A DNA stretch of 64,000 nucleotides from Gallaecimonas kandeliae (GTDB lineage Bacteria; Pseudomonadota; Gammaproteobacteria; Enterobacterales; Gallaecimonadaceae), in the NCBI RefSeq assembly GCF_030450055.1, contig NZ_CP118480.1, positions 1,887,415-1,951,414 of the forward strand, read 5' to 3'. The notes below the pieces were generated by a model. It was given only the letters and a program-made list of their open reading frames with translations. It had not been told where the DNA came from and searched no databases. Shown piece after piece: positions 45,690 through 56,439 of this stretch; positions within the stretch are counted from its first letter, which is position 1, and every line of letters starts with the position of its first letter. A program made the position numbers and the translations under genes.

Positions 45690-47582
45690 ATGCAGCAAAC
45701 AGAAGCCGTAAAAGAACCCGTCAAGCTTGGCGGGTTCGATTATTTGATTGGGGCTGTGGCCATAGCCCTTACCTGTTTCCAGATCTGGCAGGGCCTGACG
45801 GCGGAGCTGTCGGCCCCCATCTTCCTGCCCATTCACCTGAGCTGGGTGCTGGTGCTGATCTTCATGGTCAAACCCAGTTTCGCCCCCTCGGCGCCCAAGC
45901 CCCTATACCAGTTCGGCCGCTTGCTTGACTTGCTCTTCGCCGTCATCGCCGTCTGGGCCGGCTTCGACCTGTCGCGCTTCGACTACGACGATCTCAGCTT
46001 CCTGCTCGAGGGTCTGCAGAAGGTCGACCTCTACACCGGCACTGCCCTGATCCTGCTGCTGCTCGAAGCCACCCGCCGCACCGTGGGCTGGGTGATGAGC
46101 GGCATCGCCATCCTCTTCCTGGTCTACGCCATGTGGGGCAACCACCTGCCTGACGAGTTCGCCAGCAAGGGCTTTGACCTCCAGGAGATCATCCGCTTCC
46201 ACATCTTCTCCACCAACGGCGTCTTCGGCGCGCCGCTCGCCATCTCCGCCGGCGTGGTGTTCGTGTTCGTGCTCTTCGGTGCCCTGCTGCAGGTCACGGG
46301 CGCCGGCCAGTTCTTCATCGACTGCGCCTTCGCCCTGGCCGGCCGTTATCGCGGCGGCCCCGCCAAGGCCTCGGTACTGGCCTCGGCGGCCCTTGGCTCC
46401 ATCACGGGTTCGGCCATCGCCAACACCGTGACCACGGGCGCCCTGACCATCCCCATGATGAAAAAGCTCGGCTACAAGCCTGAGCAGGCGGCCGGCATAG
46501 AGGCGCCCCCCTCCACCGGCGGCCAGATCATGCCCCCCGTCATGGGCGCCGGCGCCTTCGTCATGGCCCAGTTCACCGGCCTGCCCTACTCCGAGATCCT
46601 GCTGGTCTCCATAGCCCCGGCCATCCTCTACTTCTTCTGCACCCTGATGTACGTGCACCTGATGGCCTGCAAGTTGGGCCTCAAGGGCATGGACAACGTC
46701 GAGAAGGTCGGAAAAGTGGTCAAGGAGGGCTGGCACTACCTGGTGCCCCTGGTGTTCATCACAGTGCTGTTGCTGATGAGCTACTCGCCGGTACTGGTGG
46801 GGTTGGCGGGCTGCCTGGCCATCGTCGTTGCCACCTTCAGCCGCCGCAAGACCTGGATCCCCTTGCGCGCCCTGCTGTCGGGCCTGCGTGACGGCGCCCT
46901 GATGATACTGCCCATCAGCGCCGCCTGTGCCACCGCCGGCATAGTCGTCGGCGTGGTGGGCCAGACCGGCATAGGCTTGCAGTTCACCCAGGCGCTGCTG
47001 GCCCTGTCCGGCGGCTACCTGCTGGGGGCCTTTGCCCTCATCGCCCTGGCCGCCGTCGTGCTGGGCATGGGCCTGCCGGTCACAGCCGCCTACATAGTGC
47101 TGTCGGTGATGGCGGTACCGGCCCTCAACCAGTTCGGACTGCCGGTGCTGACCGCCCACCTCATCGTCTTCTGGCTGTCCCAGACCTCCAACGTCACGCC
47201 CCCCATAGCCCTGGCCGCCTTTGCCGGGGCTGGCATCGCCGGCGCCTCCCCCATGAAGTCCGCCGTCGAGGCCTTCAAGCTGGCCTTCGGCTTCTTCATC
47301 ATCCCGCTGATGATGGCCTACTCAGGACTGCTGTGGCGTGCCGACGAGACGGGCTGGGAATTCCTGCTGGCTATCCTCGCCACCATAGGCCTGATCGTCG
47401 CCTTTGCCTGTGGCGTGGAAGGACGGCTGGTGAACCGCCTCAAACCCTGGACCCGCGTCCTGCTGCTGGCCATCGCCGTGGTGATGCTGGTGCATTACCC
47501 GCTGCTGCGCATCGCCGGCCTTATCCTGCTGGTGCTGGTCATCCTCTGGGATTGGAAAAGGGGCACCCCGGACCCGGCCTGA
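45690..47582 (+). CDS. TRAP transporter fused permease (DctQM)
   Basis: This 630-aa inner-membrane protein fuses the small DctQ and large DctM subunits. About 16 hydrophobic helices are visible. Typical DctM segments include GSITGSAIANTVTTGALTIP, EAPPSTGGQIMPPVMGAGAF, LGMGLPVTAAYIVL and SNVTPPIALAAFAGAGIAG. It imports its substrate by sodium-driven secondary transport together with the TAXI receptor encoded just upstream. It is followed by a strong terminator. Fused permeases are usual for TAXI systems. Confidence 0.93.
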   Translation: MQQTEAVKEPVKLGGFDYLIGAVAIALTCFQIWQGLTAELSAPIFLPIHLSWVLVLIFMVKPSFAPSAPKPLYQFGRLLDLLFAVIAVWAGFDLSRFDYDDLSFLLEGLQKVDLYTGTALILLLLEATRRTVGWVMSGIAILFLVYAMWGNHLPDEFASKGFDLQEIIRFHIFSTNGVFGAPLAISAGVVFVFVLFGALLQVTGAGQFFIDCAFALAGRYRGGPAKASVLASAALGSITGSAIANTVTTGALTIPMMKKLGYKPEQAAGIEAPPSTGGQIMPPVMGAGAFVMAQFTGLPYSEILLVSIAPAILYFFCTLMYVHLMACKLGLKGMDNVEKVGKVVKEGWHYLVPLVFITVLLLMSYSPVLVGLAGCLAIVVATFSRRKTWIPLRALLSGLRDGALMILPISAACATAGIVVGVVGQTGIGLQFTQALLALSGGYLLGAFALIALAAVVLGMGLPVTAAYIVLSVMAVPALNQFGLPVLTAHLIVFWLSQTSNVTPPIALAAFAGAGIAGASPMKSAVEAFKLAFGFFIIPLMMAYSGLLWRADETGWEFLLAILATIGLIVAFACGVEGRLVNRLKPWTRVLLLAIAVVMLVHYPLLRIAGLILLVLVILWDWKRGTPDPA

Positions 47583-47592
47583 GCCAACCAAT

Positions 47593-47618
47593 AAAAAAGC
47601 GCCCTAGGGCGCTTTTTT
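47593..47618. terminator. Bidirectional terminator between the TRAP permease gene and ycfJ
   Basis: AAAAAAGCGCCC and GGGCGCTTTTTT form a palindrome with a 2-nt centre. The ycfJ stop codon lies inside the right arm. Confidence 0.9.
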
Positions 47619-48147
47619 ATTGGCCATCCAGCACCAGCTGGCCGTCCTTGAGGGGGATCCGGTCGCCAGGCTTATGGTCCATGCGGATATGGTCGACCTT
47701 GTCGCCTATCTGGTAGCTCACGTCATAACCCACCAGTTTCTGGGACTTGTCGTAGACGGTCTGGCACTGGTGCTCGGTAACAGTGGTCAGGTCCTGCTGC
47801 TGCAGGTTCTTCTGCACCTGGTTGCCGGCATAACCGCCAGCCGCCGCAGCGGCGACAGTGGCCAGCTTCTTGCCGTCCCCGCCACCGACTTGGTGGCCCA
47901 GTACGCCGCCAACCACGGCCCCTATCACTGAGCCCGCCACCCTGTTCTGGTCCTGCACCGGCTTTGGCACTGTGCGGGTCACGTCTTGGCAGTCCTGGCG
48001 CGGGGTGCGGACATTCTGCATCACTGCTTTGGCGCTCAGCACCTTGGCATAAGCCGGGCCCTTCTCCCCCAGGCTGTAGGCAGCGACGCCGCCGCCGGCG
48101 GCTACCGCCACGCCAAGGGCCATACCGACCATCATGGACTTGTTCAT
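47617..48147 (-). CDS. ycfJ: YcfJ-like glycine-zipper protein
   Basis: The 176-aa protein matches E. coli YcfJ: MNKSMMVGMALGVAVAAGG signal/anchor, TPRQDCQDV, a glycine-zipper stretch NRVAGSVIGAVVGGVLGHQV and GGYAGNQVQ, then CQTVYDKSQKLVGYDVSYQIG. Proteins of this type sit in the envelope and influence surface properties or biofilm; the mechanism is not known. The chosen ATG follows AGAGGA with an 8-nt spacing. That ribosome-binding sequence lies within the right arm of a 10-bp inverted repeat, so translation may be regulated by the leader structure. Confidence 0.88.
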   Translation of the reverse strand: MNKSMMVGMALGVAVAAGGGVAAYSLGEKGPAYAKVLSAKAVMQNVRTPRQDCQDVTRTVPKPVQDQNRVAGSVIGAVVGGVLGHQVGGGDGKKLATVAAAAAGGYAGNQVQKNLQQQDLTTVTEHQCQTVYDKSQKLVGYDVSYQIGDKVDHIRMDHKPGDRIPLKDGQLVLDGQ

Positions 48148-48155
48148 AGGCTTAT

Positions 48156-48217
48156 CCTCTTCGTTTCTCCCGGGCAACCCTAGCAAGGCCCTGCCCTGGC
48201 CAGGCTGAACGAAGAGG
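48156..48217 (-). promoter_or_regulatory. Leader inverted repeat that can mask the ycfJ ribosome-binding site
   Basis: CCTCTTCGTT (48156-48165) and AACGAAGAGG (48208-48217) are perfectly complementary with a 42-nt loop. In the leftward transcript the second arm contains the AGAGG of the ycfJ Shine-Dalgarno sequence. Confidence 0.5.
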
Positions 48218-48276
48218 GGCCTGGGGTGTGGAAAGGGAGAGGACGTTCAGCTTGGCCGCAGCAAGCGGTGAAATAA

Positions 48277-49137
48277 TCAGCGCCAGAGCTGGTCCAGAGC
48301 CTGCCACTTCGCCTCCAACGCCGCCTGCTGGGCCAGGGCGGCGTCCCTGTCGTAATAGGGCAGATCCTTGATCCCGTCCTCCAGCCCGGGCGCAGAAAAG
48401 CCCGGCAGCAATGCTTTAAGGAAATCCAGGTATGCCAGGGCCTTGACCGGGTGGTAGAACTCGCCGCTGTCAGGATCGGCATACTCGCTGGCCAGCACTG
48501 CCAGCGCCATGATGACCCCTTGGTCGGCTGCCTTTTCGAACCAGGCCAGCGATTGGCCCCGCAATTCGGAGGCGCTGCCCTCCCCCCTCAACGCCGCCCT
48601 GTCCGCCTGGTAACTGAGTTCGAAACCCAGCATCAGCTGCGCCAGCAAAAAGCCCCCTTCCGCAGACTGCTTTTGCAGCTGCTCGATGAAATCCCGGCTG
48701 CGCCACTGCCCCGGCAGGCCGGCACAGCGCGCCGTCCACTGGCTGAGCCCGGGGCTGGGCTTGGCGACGTCTTTGGGTTGGTTGAGGCAGTACTGGATAC
48801 CTTCGGCCAGGCGATAGGCCTGTTCGGCATCCAGGTTGGGCCAGGCTTCGAGGGCGGAAAGGCTCAGGGCAGGATCGAAATCATGATGCAGTTCCACTAC
48901 CTTGGCCCTGAGGTAAGCCATGGGATCTGGGGGAGCTTCCTTGGACTGTCCACGCCGGGAAGGGGCGGACTCGGCAAGGGGCGGCGTGGCCGAAGGTGAC
49001 GCAGCGCCGGGCAGGGTTGGAGGTTCAACAGGGGATGGCGCAGGAGGGCTCTTTTTTGCCCCAGGCGACAGCTGCTGGTACCACCAGAGCCCTACCAGCA
49101 GCAGCGCCACCAGCAGGGCCGGGAAACGCCAGTTCAT
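48277..49137 (-). CDS. Membrane-anchored protein with Sel1/TPR-like region, unknown function
   Basis: The 286-aa protein has an N-terminal membrane anchor (residues 4-20), a Pro/Ser/Ala-rich linker (25-70) and a helical domain. The part AWFEKAADQGVIMALAVLASEYADPDSG with a following LAYLDFL looks like a single Sel1-type repeat. Four cysteines (about 118-160 and nearby) could form disulfides in the periplasm. No function can be named. It starts 2 nt after the upstream gene, also encoding a membrane protein, so the two are probably one unit. Confidence 0.7.
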   Translation of the reverse strand: MNWRFPALLVALLLVGLWWYQQLSPGAKKSPPAPSPVEPPTLPGAASPSATPPLAESAPSRRGQSKEAPPDPMAYLRAKVVELHHDFDPALSLSALEAWPNLDAEQAYRLAEGIQYCLNQPKDVAKPSPGLSQWTARCAGLPGQWRSRDFIEQLQKQSAEGGFLLAQLMLGFELSYQADRAALRGEGSASELRGQSLAWFEKAADQGVIMALAVLASEYADPDSGEFYHPVKALAYLDFLKALLPGFSAPGLEDGIKDLPYYDRDAALAQQAALEAKWQALDQLWR

Positions 49138-49139
49138 GC

Positions 49140-49790
49140 TCAGGGCAAGGCCCGCACCTTGTCCCTGCCGTGCGGCAACTGCCAGTCCATGACCTCGTCA
49201 AGCAAGGGGCTGTTGGCACTGACAAAATCCACCAGTTGGAAGATGTCCGGCAGTAATTGGTGGAACTGCTGGCGGCCGCGTTGCAGGACGACGGCAATGC
49301 CGTCCTTATGCACTTCGGCCTTGAGATCGTACCCCAGGGTCTTGAGGTGCAGTTGGCCCTGGCTGTCGAACTGGCCGGCCAGCCAATAAGCGCATTGGCC
49401 CTTGGGGCTCTTGAGCCAGGCAGGGTGTTGCCAGTCGCCGTAGCGCAGCATCAACGCCACCCAGGGCACCAACAAAGTCAGCTGCAGCAGATAGGTGGAG
49501 AGGCTGCTGGAGTCTGAAAAATCATGCCAGGCGCCATTGGGGGTGAGGATGTGGTCCTGCCAGGCACCCAGCCCCATGAACAGCAGCAGCATCAGCAGTG
49601 CCACAGCCATCAGTTGCCAGCTGCCTGGGGTCAGCAACGGGATACGGCGGCCATGGCCGAAGAGGCCAAGCCAGAGCAGCGGCAGCAAGACGGCAAAGTA
49701 GGGGTTGAACGCCAGGTAGGGCGTGACCAGAGCCACCAGGGGATAGACACCCAGCAGCAGGCCATAACAGATAAAGAGGAGGCTTCTCAT
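49140..49790 (-). CDS. Membrane protein of unknown function
   Basis: The 216-aa protein has four predicted transmembrane helices in the first 125 residues (starting LLFICYGLLLGVYPLVALV) and a C-terminal soluble domain of about 90 residues (YWLAGQFDSQGQLHLKTLGY and onward). I do not recognise a family. It is followed within 2 nt by the Sel1-like gene on the same strand; tyrA lies 115 nt further downstream on the other side with no terminator visible between. Confidence 0.7.
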   Translation of the reverse strand: MRSLLFICYGLLLGVYPLVALVTPYLAFNPYFAVLLPLLWLGLFGHGRRIPLLTPGSWQLMAVALLMLLLFMGLGAWQDHILTPNGAWHDFSDSSSLSTYLLQLTLLVPWVALMLRYGDWQHPAWLKSPKGQCAYWLAGQFDSQGQLHLKTLGYDLKAEVHKDGIAVVLQRGRQQFHQLLPDIFQLVDFVSANSPLLDEVMDWQLPHGRDKVRALP

Positions 49791-49905
49791 AATCCAATCC
49801 TTGATGTCGAGGGCGCCATCCTGGCACCGACCATATGTTAATCCTGGATCTGTTTTGATGCGAGCTGCCTGGGCGGAAAGAGCATGGCAAGTGCAAGGTA
49901 TCGAC

Positions 49906-51015
49906 TCAACCGCGGCGGCTATCCTTGCTCTGAGCTAAGAGTAGCCGACTTTCCCGCAAAAATTCCTGGGCCCGGGGGCCGAAGAAAGCCGCCACTTCTT
50001 TAAAGCGTGCGACCAGGGCGGCCTTGTCGCGGCTTTCCAGCAGCTCCGTCACTTTTGCCAACCTGAGCTGAAAACGCCTGATGAGTTCAAGATGTGATCC
50101 GTTGCTCAAAATGATGTCGGCGTAGAGTTCGGGGGACTGGGCGAAGAGGCGGCCGACCATGGCCAGCTCCAGCCGGTAGATGGGGGAACTCATGGTCAGC
50201 AGGGCCGGAATATCCGCGCCCTCTTCCATCAGGTGAATGCCGTAGGCCAGGCTGGTGAAGTGGCGCAGCGCCTGGATAAAGCCCATGGCGCCGTCGTGCT
50301 CGGCGGCCTCCACGGCCACCATCTTGACGCCCCACAGCATCATCTGCTCGACAAGCCATTGGTTGTCGCCCCTGCCCTGGCAATAGAGCACCACCTCCTT
50401 GGCAAAGCTGGATACATCAGGGCCGAACATGGGGTGCAGTCCCAGCACGGGGCCGGGATGCTTGGCCAGCATGGCGGCCAGGGGGCCGACCTTGGTGGAG
50501 GTGAGATCCACCAGGGTGCAGCCTTCAGGCAAAGGTGGCAGGGCCTCGATCACCGCCAGGGTCTGGTCGATGGGCACGCTCAGCACCACCAGGCCGGCAC
50601 CGGCCAGCAAGGCCTCGGCCCTTGGCCAGTCGTCCTTCTCCAGCACGGTAACCTCATAGCCTGAAGCCTGGAAATACTGGACGAAGCGGTGGCCCAGGCG
50701 GCCCGCCCCCCCGACCACCACCACCTTGCCCAGGCCAGGCCGCAGGCACTTGCTGCCGGCCCCCACCTCCTGCTGGTAGGACTCGCGCATGCAGCGGCGC
50801 AATATGTCTTCGATAAGGTCGGGGTTAAGCCCCCGGTCTTCGGCTTCGGCCCGGCGCTGGGCCAGCATGCTGGCTTCTCGGTCGGGGGCGTAGATGGGCA
50901 GGCCCTGCTCCCGCTTCACCTCACCCACTTCCCGCACCAAGGCCAGGCGCTGCTCCAGCAGGGTCAGCAGTTGCTGGTCCAACTGGTCAATCTGGCCACG
51001 CAGTTCCTCCAGCAT
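49906..51015 (-). CDS. tyrA: Bifunctional chorismate mutase/prephenate dehydrogenase
   Basis: TyrA makes prephenate from chorismate and then 4-hydroxyphenylpyruvate with NAD, the tyrosine branch. The 369-aa protein has an AroQ-type chorismate mutase (residues about 1-90, LRGQIDQLDQQLLTLLEQRLALV) and a dehydrogenase domain with VVVVGGAGRLGHRF and GLHPMFGPDVSS. The ATG at 51015 overlaps the aroF stop as TGATG; two codons upstream lies a TTG that I reject. The fused enzyme and aroF-tyrA order match E. coli, where tyrosine represses both through TyrR. Confidence 0.96.
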   Translation of the reverse strand: MLEELRGQIDQLDQQLLTLLEQRLALVREVGEVKREQGLPIYAPDREASMLAQRRAEAEDRGLNPDLIEDILRRCMRESYQQEVGAGSKCLRPGLGKVVVVGGAGRLGHRFVQYFQASGYEVTVLEKDDWPRAEALLAGAGLVVLSVPIDQTLAVIEALPPLPEGCTLVDLTSTKVGPLAAMLAKHPGPVLGLHPMFGPDVSSFAKEVVLYCQGRGDNQWLVEQMMLWGVKMVAVEAAEHDGAMGFIQALRHFTSLAYGIHLMEEGADIPALLTMSSPIYRLELAMVGRLFAQSPELYADIILSNGSHLELIRRFQLRLAKVTELLESRDKAALVARFKEVAAFFGPRAQEFLRESRLLLAQSKDSRRG

Positions 51016-52076
51016 CAGCAAGCCTCCGCCACAGCCTGCAAGCCGCCGTGCAGCTCGGCCAGCAGGCCGGCGGTCGCCTCCCAGCCGATGCAGGCATCGG
51101 TGATGGACTGGCCGTAGATCAGCTGAGCCTTGGGACCAGCGGCCTGGGCCCCCTCCACCAGGTTGGATTCGAGCATGATCCCCATCAACGCCTTTTGGCC
51201 ATTCTGGCGCTGGCGCAAGACCTCACGCGCTACCAGGGGCTGGCGGCGATGATCCTTGCCGGAGTTGGCGTGGGAGCAGTCCACCATGATGGCTTGATTG
51301 AGGCCGGAATTCACCAGCATTTGTAGCGATTCATTTACAGCGACTTCGTCATAATTAGGCTCGGCGCCTCCCCGCAAGATCACATGGCCATCGGGGTTGC
51401 CTTCGGTCTGCATCACCGCCACCTGGCCTTCCTGGTTGATGCCCATGAAACAGTGTGGCTGGGAGGCAGCCTGAAGGGCATTGATGGCCGTCGCCAGGCT
51501 GCCGTCGGTGCCGTTCTTGAAGCCCACCGGCATGGACAGGCCCGACGCCATTTCCCTGTGGGTCTGGGATTCGGTGGTGCGGGCGCCGATGGCCGACCAG
51601 GCAAAGAGATCGGCCAGGTATTGGGGGCTGATGGGGTCCAGCGCCTCCGTGGCCACCGGCAGGCCAAGATCGGCCAGCCACACCAGTAGCTCCCTGGCCA
51701 GGCGCAGGCCGCCTTCCAAATCAAAGCTGCCGTCAAGGTGCGGGTCGTTGATAAGACCCTTCCAGCCCACTGTGGTGCGCGGCTTCTCGAAATAGACCCG
51801 CATCACGATATAGAGCCGGTCCTGGTAACGATCGTGGAGGGCCTTGAGGCGGGTTGCGTAGGCCTTGGCCGCCTCCAGATCGTGGATGGAGCAGGGACCG
51901 CAGATCACCAGCAGGCGGGGATCGCGCCCCTGGACTATGTCGGCGATGGCCTGGCGAGCCTCGATGATCCGCGCCAGGGAGGCGCTGGCGACGGGGAGCT
52001 GTGCCTTGAGTTGCTGGGGGGAGATCAGGACCTGTTCGGCCTTGATATGGACGTTATTGAGGGCATCCTTTTGCAT
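51015..52076 (-). CDS. aroF: 3-deoxy-7-phosphoheptulonate synthase, AroF type
   Basis: DAHP synthase condenses phosphoenolpyruvate and erythrose 4-phosphate, the first step of the shikimate pathway. The 353-aa class I enzyme follows E. coli AroF closely: MQKDALNNVHIKAEQVLISP, the metal cysteine in CGPCSIHD, MRVYFEKPRTTVGWKGLIND, GARTTESQTHREMASGLS, and VDCSHANSGKDHRRQP. The MQKDALNN start and linkage to tyrA indicate the tyrosine-sensitive isozyme. A TyrR-like box lies between 13 and 30 nt before the ATG. AAGGTG gives a good ribosome-binding site. Confidence 0.96.
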   Translation of the reverse strand: MQKDALNNVHIKAEQVLISPQQLKAQLPVASASLARIIEARQAIADIVQGRDPRLLVICGPCSIHDLEAAKAYATRLKALHDRYQDRLYIVMRVYFEKPRTTVGWKGLINDPHLDGSFDLEGGLRLARELLVWLADLGLPVATEALDPISPQYLADLFAWSAIGARTTESQTHREMASGLSMPVGFKNGTDGSLATAINALQAASQPHCFMGINQEGQVAVMQTEGNPDGHVILRGGAEPNYDEVAVNESLQMLVNSGLNQAIMVDCSHANSGKDHRRQPLVAREVLRQRQNGQKALMGIMLESNLVEGAQAAGPKAQLIYGQSITDACIGWEATAGLLAELHGGLQAVAEAC

Positions 52077-52088
52077 GCTTACACCTTG

Positions 52089-52106
52089 CTTAAAGTTTTG
52101 TTTACA
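52089..52106 (-). promoter_or_regulatory. TyrR-like box before aroF
   Basis: On the minus strand TGTAAA-N6-TTTAAG matches the TyrR consensus TGTAAA-N6-TTTACA except for two bases. It lies close to the aroF start, where repression would be effective. Confidence 0.5.
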
Positions 52107-52117
52107 GAAAATGGCAA

Positions 52118-52154
52118 GGTTTTAATTTTGTGAATATTGACTTTGATTAAAACC
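52118..52154. promoter_or_regulatory. Perfect inverted repeat upstream of aroF
   Basis: GGTTTTAAT (52118-52126) and ATTAAAACC (52146-52154) are exact complements with a 19-nt AT-rich centre. They could be an operator or UP-like sequence near the aroF promoter. The remaining 52155-52310 shows no gene. Confidence 0.5.
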
Positions 52155-52310
52155 AGCCTACGCAACAGCTGCACACTAACACCCGCGCCCCTGACTGCCT
52201 AGCCCCGTCCCCCGCTTTTCACCCGTTTTGGTCCACCTTTTCCCTCACCTTTCCCAGGCAGGCACTTTCGCCGACAGCACAAACACATTTGCTCATTTTT
52301 TTATCTTTAG

Positions 52311-52339
52311 TTGACTTGCCTCAATATGTTGCCTAGATG
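52311..52339 (+). promoter_or_regulatory. Putative promoter of the M4 protease gene
   Basis: Rightward TTGACT (52311-52316), a 17-bp spacer and TAGATG (52334-52339). The predicted leader is about 55 nt and contains a CGTCC/GGACG hairpin before the AAGGA ribosome-binding sequence. Confidence 0.5.
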
Positions 52340-52386
52340 TAAACGCGTCCGTTCTAAGGGAGGACGGATAAGGAAAAAACCTATAA

Positions 52387-54546
<2,160 letters not shown>

Positions 54547-54547
54547 C

Positions 54548-54577
54548 AAAAAAGGCCGGGGCAACCCGGCCTTTTTT
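54548..54577. terminator. Bidirectional terminator between the protease and CDF genes
   Basis: AAAAAAGGCCGGG and CCCGGCCTTTTTT surround a GCAA loop, with T-runs on both strands. Confidence 0.92.
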
Positions 54578-54578
54578 C

Positions 54579-55472
54579 TCAGTGGGGATGAGGCTCTGCC
54601 ATGCGACAGGCCTCGTCGGCAAATTCGACCTCGAAGGTGGTGTGGGACAAGGCATGGCGCCGGCTGAGGCCGGCCAACTGATTTTTCAGCCGGGCATAAG
54701 CGGTAACGTCAAAGCCATCGTCGGTCACCACATGGCCTGTGAGCACATGGTGCTCGCCGTCAAAAGACCAGGCATGGAGGTGGTGCACTCCCCTGACCCC
54801 ATCCAGAGCCAGGATCTCCGCCTCTATGACGGCCATGTCCAAGTCCTCCGGGGTGGCCTGCAGGAACAGCATCACCGTCGCCCAAAGGGACTTGACCACG
54901 TTGTAGAGAATAAAGCCGGTGTAAAGCACCGACAGCAGCGGGTCCAGTATGGGCCAGTCGACAAACAGCATCACCACCGCTATCACCAACACCGCCACCC
55001 AGCCCAGCACGTCTTCCAGGAGGTGCCAGCTCACCACCTTGGCATTCTGACTGCGGGCTCCCTTTAAGCGAAAGACCGCTGCCCCGTTGACCAGTACTCC
55101 CAGCACCGCCAGCCAAATCATGCCGCTGGCGTTGGGCATCTGAGGTGCCCAGAGCCGCGGTATAGCCTGGCTCAGCACCAAGACGGCCCCTGCCACCAAC
55201 ACCAGGGCATTGATGAAGGCCGCCAGCAGGCTGAGCCGCCTGGGCCCGTAGCTGAAACGCCCCTTGGGGCCTTCTTTGGCCTTGTCTCCCAGCCACCAGC
55301 CGAGGCCAAGGGCCAGGCTGTCCCCCAGGTCATGAACGGCATCGCTCAGTATGGCCACAGAGTTGGTCAGCAGCCCCCCCACGAACTCCACCAGAGTGAA
55401 AACCAGGTTGAGGAAGAAGGCGGCCTTGATGTTGGCCACGTCGTCGTGCTCATGGTGATGATGGTGATGCAA
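54579..55472 (-). CDS. Cation diffusion facilitator (ZitB/CzcD-like exporter)
   Basis: The 297-aa protein is a proton-driven exporter of Zn2+ or related ions. It begins with a histidine run (HHHHHH then EHDD) and has six membrane helices. DAVHDLGDSLALGLGWWL (helix II) and LLEDVLGWVAVLVIAVVMLF (helix V) carry the metal-site acidic and histidine residues. The cytoplasmic C-terminal domain has GVHHLHAWSFDGEHHVLTGHV. I chose the TTG at 55472 because AAGGAGG lies exactly 6 nt upstream; a longer frame beginning with GTG at 55508 has no such signal. Confidence 0.9.
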   Translation of the reverse strand: MHHHHHHEHDDVANIKAAFFLNLVFTLVEFVGGLLTNSVAILSDAVHDLGDSLALGLGWWLGDKAKEGPKGRFSYGPRRLSLLAAFINALVLVAGAVLVLSQAIPRLWAPQMPNASGMIWLAVLGVLVNGAAVFRLKGARSQNAKVVSWHLLEDVLGWVAVLVIAVVMLFVDWPILDPLLSVLYTGFILYNVVKSLWATVMLFLQATPEDLDMAVIEAEILALDGVRGVHHLHAWSFDGEHHVLTGHVVTDDGFDVTAYARLKNQLAGLSRRHALSHTTFEVEFADEACRMAEPHPH

Positions 55473-55616
55473 GGCGTCCCTCCTTGATGCATGGGCGGCC
55501 TTTGACACAGTACGCCAAGGCTTGCCGCCATTAAAGCCGGAAGCTCACAGACATCATGGCCATGGCCTTTAGCGGCCAGCGAAGGCAAACTAAAAAGATA
55601 ACAACAGGAGAACTCC

Positions 55617-55895
55617 ATGCTTGCCGCCCTGCTGCTACTCAGCCAGACAACAGTCCCCTTGCATCCCTTCCAGCAGGAGGCCAGCCGCCTTTGCGAGCTG
55701 GCCGTTCATGCCCGCCTCGGCATGGTGCCCACCGACTACATCAATGTGCAGCAAAAAGATCAGCTGGTGGTGGCCAGCGGCCAGGCCCTGCGCCAGGAAA
55801 AGCCCCTCACCTTCATCTGCGAGTTCAAACTGGACGATCACCAGCGTCTCAAGCTGGTGAAATTTGAGCTGTTGGACCTGAAGCAAGACCACTGA
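55617..55895 (+). CDS. Small secreted protein of unknown function
   Basis: The 92-aa protein starts with a short hydrophobic stretch (MLAALLLLSQTTV) that may be a signal peptide. A domain with FQQEASRLCELAVHARLGM, two cysteines and a terminal run of charged residues (KLVKFELLDLKQDH) follows. CAGGAGAA lies 6 nt before the ATG. No family is recognised. It is divergent from the CDF gene and followed by a terminator, so it is probably its own unit. Confidence 0.65.
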   Translation: MLAALLLLSQTTVPLHPFQQEASRLCELAVHARLGMVPTDYINVQQKDQLVVASGQALRQEKPLTFICEFKLDDHQRLKLVKFELLDLKQDH

Positions 55896-55919
55896 GCGGC
55901 CTTGTCCAACCCATGAAAA

Positions 55920-55947
55920 AAGGCGGCCCAGGGGCCGCCTTCTTTTT
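55920..55947. terminator. Bidirectional terminator after the small secreted protein gene
   Basis: AAGGCGGCCC and GGGCCGCCTT have a 2-nt centre; CTTTTT follows on the plus strand and a T-run on the minus strand. Confidence 0.88.
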
Positions 55948-55960
55948 ATCGGGAAAGCTA

Positions 55961-56377
55961 TCAGCGCAGTGACGCCGTCAAGCTGTCCCGCTTTGCAGGC
56001 CGCGTCTCGGTTTCTATGGCTTTGGCCAACCAGGCACTGCTGTCGAAAGGGTCAACCAGGCTGTAGGAAAGGGCCAACTCGCAGTGGTAAGCCAGATCCT
56101 GCCGCTCCCCCAGGTAGTTTTCCCGGGACAGGGTGCCTTGGATACGGAAACGGCGTTCGTCCTGCTCCATTACGTCCGTAGTCCTGAGGGAGACTTGGCG
56201 GGTGAAGGCCCCTTTCTCCAATTGCTTGACCTGGGTCTCACATTGCCTGGCAGCCAGGCCCTGCCAGCTGATGGTCTGGTAGCCGGCCCTGTTGCCGTAA
56301 TAGTTTTCCATCACGGCGGCCATCCAGAGACCGTATCCCAATACCAAGACTGTTCCCACTGAGGTGCGCAAATCCAT
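55961..56377 (-). CDS. Membrane-anchored protein of unknown function
   Basis: The 138-aa protein has one N-terminal transmembrane helix (residues about 5-23, TVLVLGYGLWMAAVMEN) and a soluble part with two cysteines (QCETQVKQL and YHCELALSY) and many Arg/Glu residues. No family was recognised. It lies between two terminators with a 300-nt upstream region, so it is a single-gene unit. Confidence 0.6.
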   Translation of the reverse strand: MDLRTSVGTVLVLGYGLWMAAVMENYYGNRAGYQTISWQGLAARQCETQVKQLEKGAFTRQVSLRTTDVMEQDERRFRIQGTLSRENYLGERQDLAYHCELALSYSLVDPFDSSAWLAKAIETETRPAKRDSLTASLR

Positions 56378-56439
56378 ATGTCCGTCCTTGTCAAAAAAAG
56401 GGGTTCCTCCCCGATAGGCAAATGTAGCCCAGGCCTTGG

